DNA from: Beta vulgaris subsp. vulgaris
Lineage: Eukaryota > Streptophyta > Magnoliopsida > Caryophyllales > Amaranthaceae
Length of the DNA: 64,000 nt
Direction: 5' to 3'
Assembly: GCF_026745355.1 (NCBI RefSeq)
Contig: NC_079202.1
Location: 34,499,707 to 34,563,706 of the forward strand
Below are positions 33,301 through 44,200 of the stretch, one piece after another. Made by a program: the position numbers and the translations under genes. The stretch's first letter is position 1; each line of letters starts with the position of its first letter. The notes beneath the pieces are model-generated. The model worked only from the letters and a program-made list of their open reading frames with translations. It searched no databases and was not told the DNA's origin.

Positions 33301-36300
33301 TATAACCAACTTTGTGCAAAGTTGTCATGTCCGCCAACAAAACAAAATGTCTACTCTGAGCCCCGCGGGGTTATTACAACCTCTTCCTATTTTGTCAACA
33401 ATTTGGGAGGACATTTTATGGACTTTGTGGAGGGACTTCCAAGTCATTAGGCTTGGACACGGTGTTGGTAGTAATGGATTGGTTGACTAAGTATGGCCAT
33501 TTCATAGGCCTACGACACCTTTTACAGCACCTTCAGTGGCGGCCATTTTCATCAAAGTGGTAAGACTTCATGGTTCTTGAGTCTCAAGCGGAGCATCTTC
33601 TGGGGGTGCGTTCTAAACTACTGAAGTCTTGGTGAAATGGAAACAATTTGCCGGAGTAGGAAGCAACCTGGGAATCTGTGCCTTTGCTTGCCGCAAGATT
33701 TCCTGACTTCCACCTTGAGGCCAAGGTGCTTAATTGGCCTGGGGGTATTGCTAAGCCCTCAATCAGCCCCCCATTCTGTACACGTATGCAAGGAGGAAGA
33801 AGAATAAAGGGACTAAGGGTAATGAAGTCATTAAATCAAGCTAGTACAGGCGGCAGCTTGGTTGTGAAGGAGTAGAAGAATATGCTGTAGCCATAACAGA
33901 ATTGGGTAGTGGAGGAATACCTTAGTTGTCAGTACAGAGAGAAAGTAATGTTGAGTCTTGTAATAAATAGGAGCTCGAGCTCAGTAGAGAATCATCTAGA
34001 AATTGAGTGAAGAAAAGGAAGATCCCTTACTTCTCGAATTGTAAGGATTGTATTGTGAGACTTGCTGGGTTACTCATTAATACAATTTCTCTTGTATTGT
34101 AAGAATCATCTATCGTGCTTGTTTGCCTATTTCTCTTGTATTTCTTTGTTATCTGCTAGCTAGGTTACCTGGGTACCTAGCAATATCATGATTCTTCTGG
34201 TGTTTTCATTATTCAAAATGAAAAAGCGCACGCGTTTTGGTAATATACTTACAGTTTACCCAAAAAAAAAAAAAGCGGGATGAGCGGTGAAGTTATACTG
34301 CACAAGTTATTTTTAGCTCATAGTGTCAACTCGTTTCTCAGTAGTATAAACTTGTAAGTTTATGTTGAGAGAATATGAACAGGAGGATACAACATCTTTT
34401 TAAAGTGTCATAAGCCTAAGGAAAAATATTGATTTGATTAACTGTTTGCTATTTTCATATATCTACTTTGGCCAGCCAAATGCACTATAGAGTACAGAAA
34501 GAGAAGCAGTTTTGTAAGTCATTAGTTTCTTGTGATTTCAGGCAAAATTAATCGTCAAAAATGTACATCTTCATTTATTACCGTCCATGAACCCTGACGG
34601 ATATGCTCTTAGAAAGAGAGGAAATGCCAAGAATGTTGATTTAAATCGTGACTTTCCAGACCAGGTATGTTTTATTGGCTTTTCATCCTGATTCTTGGGC
34701 TTGCAGTATGGGAATAAATTTCCAAACTACTCCCTTCTTCCCTCTTATTGTAATTATAGAGATCAAGGTATGGAGTACTGGAGTAGAGGGTGTCCAAGTG
34801 GGTCCTTTTTTTTATTTCTAAAATGAGGATAGATAATATGGTTGTGAGAGAGCATAGAATAAAGTGGGTCTAATAAGTGGGGCAAGGCAGGGTAGGAAAA
34901 ATCATTTCCCAAATAAGAATAAAGTAGAAGATGAAATAAATGTATAGACAGAAAGGGAAGAATAAAAATGGAGAAAGTGCCATATTATTGATATCTAAAT
35001 AAGAATCGCTGTGAATTTTGTGTCAAGAGCTAGAATAATTGCTTTATATTGTTTTAGCCTTTACCATGTCAAAATTTATTTTTTTCTTTTATATTTATTT
35101 TTGTTTTTAATTCTGGGTGGAGCTACCTTCTCATGAAATACTCCTATTTCTCAAAGGATTTCCCATTTGCTTTTTCCGAAATAAAATTTTCAAACTTTGT
35201 CCATAAACTTTCACCAATATATAACTAAAAATAGTCATTAGCTATATTGGATCTTGTTAAATACTCACACTGTTTCTTTTTAATATACACACTTACCTTT
35301 TTGATCCGTTTCTTTAATCTACACAATGTCTCTTTTTCTTTTTTTGATAACATGCTCATTGCCCAATCTATTTTCTCTTTTTCCACCCATGTGGTCCAAT
35401 TTGTAATATAATAACCCGCCTTATAATTTCTCTCTCCACCTTTTTAGTTTCTCTCTCTCATTTTTCAGTTTCTCTATCTCACTTTTGGACTTCCTCTTTG
35501 GTTCTCCCCCAAACTGAAGTGAGTGAATTAAAAAGAAATGGAGGGAGTATGTCTTAATGTAGCTCCCAAGATATCAACTTTCTGTAAATTTTATTAATAC
35601 ATAATTAAAGATTTAATGGTCAAAGGTGTGTATTGGATTCTTTAAAAATAAAAAAAGAAATGGGCAATACTTCAGGGAATGGAACGAGTTAAGTACATTC
35701 TTTTTTTCTCTCTCCCCCCTCCCGAGTTCTATCTTTATTCTTCCATAATATATTCGTATTAATCCCTCAACTGTTTGCTAGGTACTTATGCTTATTGCTC
35801 TGTTAACATATGCACAAGAAACATGTAGAGTTTGCAATGTCTTGCTTTTCAGTCAGAGAATATGGAAGCAGCTTATACTATGTGATATCTTGTCAATTAA
35901 GGAATTATGGGATGCTGTTTACTTTCTTTAGCTGAATTGTTTCTTAATTCAAACATGTATACAATTTCATTTAAAGAAGGTTTGGAATATGATGAATTGA
36001 TGATAGTTATATTGCTGCTGTAAGTTGATCGGGACACTAGTAGCAATTACCTTATTTCCTTTTAAATATTGCAAAGGTTATTCTTTTTTTTTTGCTAAAG
36101 CTCTTTTTCAAATTTCTTGAATATAAACCTAAAAGAAAGAAAGATATGACTTTCACGGTGAACTAGGCTTTTTTTCCCTTGTAACACATTATATTTGTCT
36201 TTTTACTTGTGGAGCTAATGATGACGAATATATATTTTTGACATGATATGTCTTAGTTCTTCGCTATGAATGACTTGGAGGACATAAGGCAACCTGAAAC

Positions 36301-39300
36301 AAAAGCAATAATGCGTTGGTCCCAAAGGATACAATTCACAGCCTCTGCAAGTTTACACGGGGTAGTTCCTTCTTGTCTCTTGTAGCATTAAATCCTGTTC
36401 ATAATATTCCAGTTCTGTACAATCTCTTTGCTGATCTAGGGCTACGGCTACTCTTTGTCATTCAAAAGTTGTAATTTTATCTCCTAGTCAAATCAGGATT
36501 ATCGAATTTAGTAGAGTTGTATCTTCATTCCCAGTTGGTCTGGATAGATTAAAATTCAAACTTTTGTATGTTCATCTGTCTGTTGATCTTTGGACATTGA
36601 CTAGTTACCAAAAGTTGTATGTTCATTTCTCAGTTGATCTGGGGTTATTTATTCTGTGAAAAGTTTGAAAAAAGGTCTATGTTCAACTCTCGTAGGAACT
36701 TTGATGATGGTGACCAGTAGACCAATGAAACTATAGCCTATATCAGTGAGTTGACATTTAATGTTTGTATAAGCAATATATACAACTATTCTTAAGATCT
36801 CTCTCTTCTCTCTCTCTCTCTCTCTTGCTCGCTCGCTCTCTGAGTGTGTGTGTGAGGCTATCTCTCTTGATACTAACAACACCATTTTCATTGTTTTTCA
36901 TCCACTAAAGGATTTGGATCTCATGTTACCAAAATAAGTGAAACTTTGATTTCAATTTGGTTTTCTAATACTCATATTCTGTCATTTGTGCTCTCACTAA
37001 AGAAATAAAGATGCAAAGTGAGGCTGCATATCCTAAATTTATCTGTGAGTTGCTGCTTGTTAGGCTACTATTGCTGCTATAATGTGCCTTTCCTTATTTT
37101 TGCAGGGTGCTCTTGTTGCTAATTATCCTTGGGATGGCACTCAAAATAAAAAGTAAGTTTTTTTTAAAACTCCTCCATACAGATAGCTGTCTGCATTCTG
37201 TAAGCATCGCGTCTATGTTCTATATGATCATAATCTAATAAGATACACGTGTAGTTTTAAGTCCTGCAGTATGTCTATACTTGACTACCTACTTTACTTA
37301 TATTCATCCTACCTGCAATGTCTTCATTATATGTATTAGTGCAGACATCTATATGCTGTCATCAATTAATGCTAAGTAGGTATCTATTATGAGTACAAGC
37401 AGCTTGATCTCATTTGCATTCTGCTGTTTGGAGTCTTTATGTACTTGTAGGGGTTCCCATGCAGTCATGAGATTTATGCTTCTTGTCACTATTAAGTAAA
37501 GATGTAAATCTTCCAACTATGACTTTTTGAGCTCTCTTGAAATGGTGGAATCTAAAATCTTTCTGAACCAACACAAAGATCTGGTTAGTGGTCTTTAGAA
37601 GAGAAGGATTTTTTCTAGGATCCTATTTACAGTGGTCTTTTTTTATTCATATATCAGGACATCCCCTTTGACTTGCAGTTTAGGAGGAAATGTGTGAGAA
37701 TGCTAATTCAAAATAAATTTGTTAGGAAAAGAAAGTTTCTTCTGAATTAATCTCCAGTTGGCTAGGGACAGAATGGAATTGACTTGGCAATGTTATGGGG
37801 TGTGCTAAGAGCCTAAGACCCAAGATGACTCTTAGCTAATTTCTCAGCATAACAGCAGATTTAGAGGAATCAAGAAGGACTAATGAAGAATTAATGAGAA
37901 AACTACTAAGATATTATTGTATTGATGATTAACACCGATTACAACCTAACCAACATTCGAGAGGTTGGAGCTCTCCCAAGTAACCATTTCCCTCACTAAA
38001 CTTATCAATTTTCAAGATGCCCTTCCCATTCTCAGTTGCTCTATATTTATACTACTCCCGTTAACAAACTATCCAACTTATTCCCCAAGTAAACCGAAGA
38101 AGATAATATCTAAAATACCCTTCCCCCTACAATATTAGTTCTTAGCAGGGTGAAGCTTCCTGCCACCCAAACGGAAAAGCCAATAATGGGGCAAGAACTG
38201 TGGAGATGTCATTTGATCTGCACAGCAAGCAGATGGGATCGATCTTCTTTTGCTGTTTTTTGACAACCCTCACATTTTCCTAACTTTCTTGGTTTTTGCT
38301 TATAGTTATGAATAAATATTTTCAATCTTGATGCTCATCTTGTGTTTAGCGGTTAGGATTATTAAATTTTATTTCATTTTATAAGAAATTACATCAACTT
38401 TTGTGAACTTTTTTGTACACTTATTGTCAAAATTATTATTCAGGAGGGAGTACTATGCGAGCCCTGATGATGAAGCATTTCGGCTTTTGGCTAGTGTGTA
38501 TAGTCATTCTCATTATAACATGTCTATGAGCAAAGACTTTCCTGGAGGAATTACCAATGGAGCAGCTTGGTGAGCCTTTGTTATCATTTTGTGTAACAAC
38601 TTAATAGTGGATCAAATTGCTAATATTCTTTATCAGCGTTTTATCAAATTTATACATGTCTAATTTGACCATTTCACCAAACGTGAACGAAGGTATCCCA
38701 TCTATGGTGGCATGCAAGATTGGAACTACATACATGCTGGTTGTTTTGAGTTGACATTAGAAATAAGTGACAACAAATGGCCCAATGCTACCGAGGTTAG
38801 AAATTTTTCTTTTCTTTTTCTTCCCAGTTCTTTCGATGAGGAGTTTTTTTTTCATGTTCTCAATTCTATTATTTTCTTCTACATAGTTCCTCTAGTTGCT
38901 TGACTTAGAAAATGCTGCATTCAATTTATTTCCATAGTTTCTTGCATAATAAGCGCTACCTTCTTTATAGTTGGATTCAAGATTTCGGGGTTTTTTATAT
39001 CTACAACCTTCAGTGTATTGCATAATATATTAATTGCAGTATGCTGGATAATATTAGCAAGCTACCTCATTTTGATGGACTGATGATATTTGAATGTGCA
39101 GCTATCAACTATTTGGGAGTATAATAGAATGAGCATGTTAAATGTGGTGGCAACTACTGTGAAGGTATGCATACCTGTATGCTTTTTTTATATTCCTGTT
39201 TTCGGAGGCTTCTTGTTATCATTCAGTAGTTGCTTAGAAAAATTTTTTCCTATCTGAGAATAAGGGAAGTATTGGCATAATTTGACTGCAGGTAAGTATC

Positions 39301-41237
39301 TTTTGTCTTGTTGCTATTTTTTTGGCAAAGACGTCTTACAACAGTAGTGAAAGTAGGCTCTTGACTACCATATCTCATTCTGCCTGTTGGGGTTTGTAAG
39401 AGGCCGAAAGCTGGCCCTAGCTCTATCGGAGGGTTGTCTAGGCATTATATTCTGCTAGTACTATAGCACCTACACTTGAGCCTGGGAGGTATCTTCCTTT
39501 ATTGGGTTATCCTAGATGAGCTATTGGAGACATAATTTCATCTACCCTTTGATGTTCAAATATATGTTAAATTGCTGTAAAAATCTTAGACTTTAAAAAC
39601 TGAGCCGACTTTCCAGTAAAGAAAAGTTCTAGTCCAAGCGAGCAACTGAGCTTCAAGCTATTCCTTTGGTTTATGGTCTGTATATATATATATATATATA
39701 GAGGTAGGATCCGCTGAAAACAGTTCTTAGGCTGAAAACTGAAAACAAGGGTAACTTTTACCATTTTTAAGGTAACTTTATATACTTTAGGGGTAACTTT
39801 TACCTGTTTTAGGGTAACTTCATTATATTAGTGATAACTTTATATATTTCAAGGGCAACTTTATATATTATAAGGGTAACTTTTAGTACGTTTAGGATAA
39901 CTTTATTATGTTATAATTAATTTTCATCTTTCTAGGGTAACTTTGAGCATTATAAGGATAACTTTGAGTATTATAAGGGTAACTTTAAATAATTGTATTA
40001 CAGTAACTAATTGTATTGCACAATTCTATATGTCTCGTTCTAAGATCAACAAAAATCTACCAATTAATATAAGGCAGCAGCATTAAATATCAAAGTAAAT
40101 ACACTTGGTAGAGATGACAAAACAAAATTCAATTGAAGCAATAATGTGACATACCATTTGCTCTACATTGATCAGTTGCTAGAGATGTAATTGAACTCAT
40201 TCTATTACAAGCTAGTGCAATACTTATTGAAGAAACTTAACTAGTCAATGTGTATTTTCAGCTAGCTAGTACAATTATCAATTATAATGAGAACTCAATT
40301 AATTACCAAGCTCATATATAAAATTAAAATATATAATGCAAAACTTGGATTACTTGATTTACTTCCACAGAAAGTACATGTGAAGCACAGAAGCAGTAGT
40401 GTGCACACTGGCAGCTGCATAGGATCGAGCTTTGAATGTTCATGGTGAAGACAAGATAACAAAATTGATGGTTTATGCATCAGATTAAACCCATTTTACT
40501 TTCCAAAAAGCTTCTAAACTTGTTCGCATTCCACCTCGAATTTTTCGATTACTTGCAACTTATCCCACACAGAGTTTGCATTATCACCTGATATATTAGG
40601 GCAGCAATTCTCTCTCCTAATCAACAATTCCAATCCAAAAGAATACACTAATCTAAGCCAAATAGAAGAGAGATAAAACCAAAATTATACCAAAATAAGT
40701 GACGGTTGGTAGATAATCTCCAATTACATCACATTTTGTGCTACAAAAACCTAAATCCTCAAATTTTCTTGAAAATTTGTTCGAAGTAGTCTGCTCATAG
40801 CAAAAAAATCAAACGAAAATAGCAGATTCGAAGGAACGAAAGTAGCTCAAAATTTATTTAGAGGTTGCTTCTCTTTTCATTGTGGTTGGATTCTTCATCT
40901 TCCTAATATGAAAATATCGCCATTGTTGTGATTAGGAGAGAGAAAAAGAGATTTTTTTAGTAGACAAAGGTGAAATGAGAAAAAAGAGTTGAGAGTGAGA
41001 TGATGACAATGGTGAAATCTAGTTGAAGAAGAGTGGGGAGAGAGAGAGGAGCAGGTGAGGAGAGAGAGTGAGAAATTAAACTCTGTGAATCTATGAAAGA
41101 AGGGAGGAAAGAGAAAAGAGTCTGATTTTTACCCAAAAAAAATGTAGCATGATTGTTGGCCACGTGATAAAAAATCAACGGTGTGGATCTATTGTTTTCA
41201 GTTTTCAGCCTAAAAGTGGTTTTCACAAGATCCTATT

Positions 41238-41289
<52 letters not shown>

Positions 41290-44200
41290 CGGCTTATTTG
41301 ATAAACTGCCATATTCTTCATTTTCCTCTCACCAGTTTTAGAATCTTTTTGCCTGATATGCTGTCAAATTTGACAGACTGGAGTCCATGGAAGGATTTTC
41401 TCATCAGATACTGGAAGACCATTGCCAGCCTCTATCAAGATTAAGGGAATAAATCAGACGGTGAGTTCTCTGATGTTTATTGCTGTATATTCATCAATTA
41501 TATTATCGTACTGGAATTGTCTGTGTATTAGATACTTCCAATACCCTCTCTTTTTACTGCATCTAGTGTTTTTGAAAAGTTTACATGTCTTTATTTCGGG
41601 ATTTTTTTTCCCTTTCTTCTGGGTGTTCTAGAAACAGCCTCACTACTAATTTGTACTGGAGAGTTATGAGTGGTAGGGTTGCTTATACACATTTTAATCA
41701 AATCCTGATGATTTTTTGGACCGATAATTGGTGGTATTGTGATGTATACTGAAGTTCCATGTGATGCTCAGTTCCAATAAAAGTTGGTGCGCATGATGAT
41801 GATTGAAGGTATAGAAGACGAAGATTTAGAAAGAGAGATTCTGTGTTAATAATTCTCTTTCTGGCTGAACCTTTTACCAGTTCAAAACTGATGCTGTCTC
41901 ACGTTCTCTTCCTGTGATAATTGCTGTAACTTATCTTCTGTCTGAATGTTTCAATACAAGTCTCTTCTTCAGTGAATTACGGCGCATAATCTGATGTGTG
42001 TTTTGTTGTCTTTATATCTGGCTTCCTTTTATTTGCGTCTTGTACAAATATGGCAGTAATCATTGTTGTTAAAATCCCGATCCAGATCTTACGATTCTAC
42101 GATTTTACGATCCTGGAGGACCTCACCGATCCCGATCCTACGTAGGATCTTAATTTTGTAGGATCTTTCGATCCTGCCCAACCAAAAAAAATCACATGGT
42201 AGGATCTTAACACGATTCTACGATCCTACGACTCTACGATCCGATCCTACCGTATAAAAATCATAAAGTAATTTCACATATTATATTTCTCCTATTAGAT
42301 TTTGGTCGCATGTTACATCAATCTTATACTATTGAAAAACTATCATCATTTGCTAATTAAAAAGTTCATTATTACTATGTGTAAATTTTTAACATGATGT
42401 TCTCACCATATCTTAGTTAATTATCTCTATTTCACCGAATCGTAGGATCTTACGATCCTACGATTCGATCCCACCGATTCGATTCTACCAACCCCTACGA
42501 TCCAAAGTAGGATCCCGATCCTGATAACATTGGCAGTAATGGTTTAGGCTTTGCCTGGATGGTTCTCTTAGGGTTCTTGCTTTTGTATTTCATCTAGTCC
42601 GCCCATGATATTTAGTTCCCTTTTTAGTCTCTGTCAAAATTGGTAATGAGTAACATGCTTTATATGACCCCTTTGATCATCAACAGGTGAATGCTGGACG
42701 TCTCTTTGCTGATTATCATCGTTTACTTTTACCAGGGGTAAAATATCAAGGTATAGCATCTGGAAACTTTTTTTTTGGGTAGTTATGGTTCTTTTCTATC
42801 TACAGGATAGTGTTAGATTACTTTGATACCTAGACTCCTCAGTGTCAATCCAACATGGAAGGAAAATTTAACTATTGAGATTTGAATATCAGTAAGGCCC
42901 CGTTCTTTTGGCCTGAAGAACTGAAATTTTAACTGAACAGAACTGAGAGAAACTGAATTACGGAGAGAAACTGTACGGAACTGAAATTATCTGAACTGGA
43001 CTGAAATTAATCGAACTGAATTGAACTGAAAATAAGTCCAAAAAAACAGGGCCTAAGTCTACTGTCTCTGATTGAAGTTCAAAACTGCTGAGATAATGTT
43101 AATTGGTTACTTGGGCCATCTGAAATGGATGATGCTAAATATTTATATATTTGGTAGACTGTTGAGTTTATAGACAATACTTCATATTGATTGGCCATTG
43201 CTAGAATATGATTGACTCCCTATTGACCAGGAAGATCCTTTTGACTAGGAAGTTCCCGTTGACCAGGTGATTAATCAACAGGCTTGGAACCTGAGACTGA
43301 TCTTGAAAAGGTATCTGCAAGGTCCCACAGAAACACCCTCCTAAAACGTAGTCCAGAGTTGAGTGTTGCAAGCTTCTGGCTGCTCGACAGGTTTGTGCCA
43401 AGTTTCGAGTGAAGGTTGCTGTTACCTTTACTTCGATTGCGGTCACCTTGTTTGCCACTTTGGTTGTTTGAGGTGAGGAAGGGGCTGCAGTAGGAGAAGA
43501 GCTTGCAGAATAGATAGTGGCAGCAATGAGAGCTGCAGACTCAGAGCTGCAGGTGCATCATGCTTTCTCACGCACGAGCATGCTGCAACCTGTCAGAAAA
43601 GAGGGGAGTGGAGGTGCTGTTGCTGATGTTGCTTCCCATGCTATGGTACAAAGGCGGTGAATTAATCGCAATATTAGGCGTGAGTTGATCTGCAAACATC
43701 TTGAGGCGTTGACAGTGAGCATTCACGTTCAGGAACATCTCAAGAGAAGCATGGAGCTAAGCATCACGAGCACTCAATCTAGGCTGCATAGCGGTGAGGA
43801 CAAGATCCTCCGAGATGGAGCTACAAATCTGAGAGAGGACTATGGCATCAAGTTGGTCCACTTCTCGGCAGAGGCAGTAGGACCATGACAAGAAGAAGCA
43901 ATATTTTAAAGGTGATCCATTTCATTGTGAGCATGAGCAGCCATTGTCAAGAGTTCGGCCCATGTATGGTACATTGATACTTCACTTGTTGGAGGTCAAG
44001 GGTTAGAGCCCTAGAGGCACAAGGTTCTTGAAACTGTACACGGATGGAGAGTAGAGGGTGGTGGAGGAGGATCTTTGGCTCCGAGGGAGGCTGGTAGTTG
44101 AAAGGAAGAAAGAGAAGAAAAACTTAGAATTTGTAACCTAAGCTCTAATTACCATGTATGTAAGTCCCATCTGACCAGGTCAACCCTTTTGACTAAGAAT

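Larger units (their letters stand above)
29587..34168 (+). mobile_element. Degenerate Ty3-gypsy chromovirus inside SOL1 intron 6
   Basis: Direct repeats of about 374 bp (29587-29960) and 399 bp (33770-34168), both opening CATTCTGTACACGTATGCAA after CC and ending GCTAGGTTAC, are its LTRs; the second has an extra segment around 34065-34110. The 5' copy is followed by GTGTCAGAGCC, close to the initiator-Met primer site. Gag, protease, RT, RNase H and integrase fragments follow on the + strand, the same strand as SOL1. Short LTRs and a chromodomain-like tail (QEATWES-like, near 33660) suggest a Reina-type chromovirus. Exact edges and target duplication are unclear; TTACC occurs on both sides. Confidence 0.85.

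Noticed and set aside
43201..43888. ORFs in SOL1 intron 14 as a possible captured gene
   Set aside because: The direct repeats and primer-site-like word fit a retroelement relic better.
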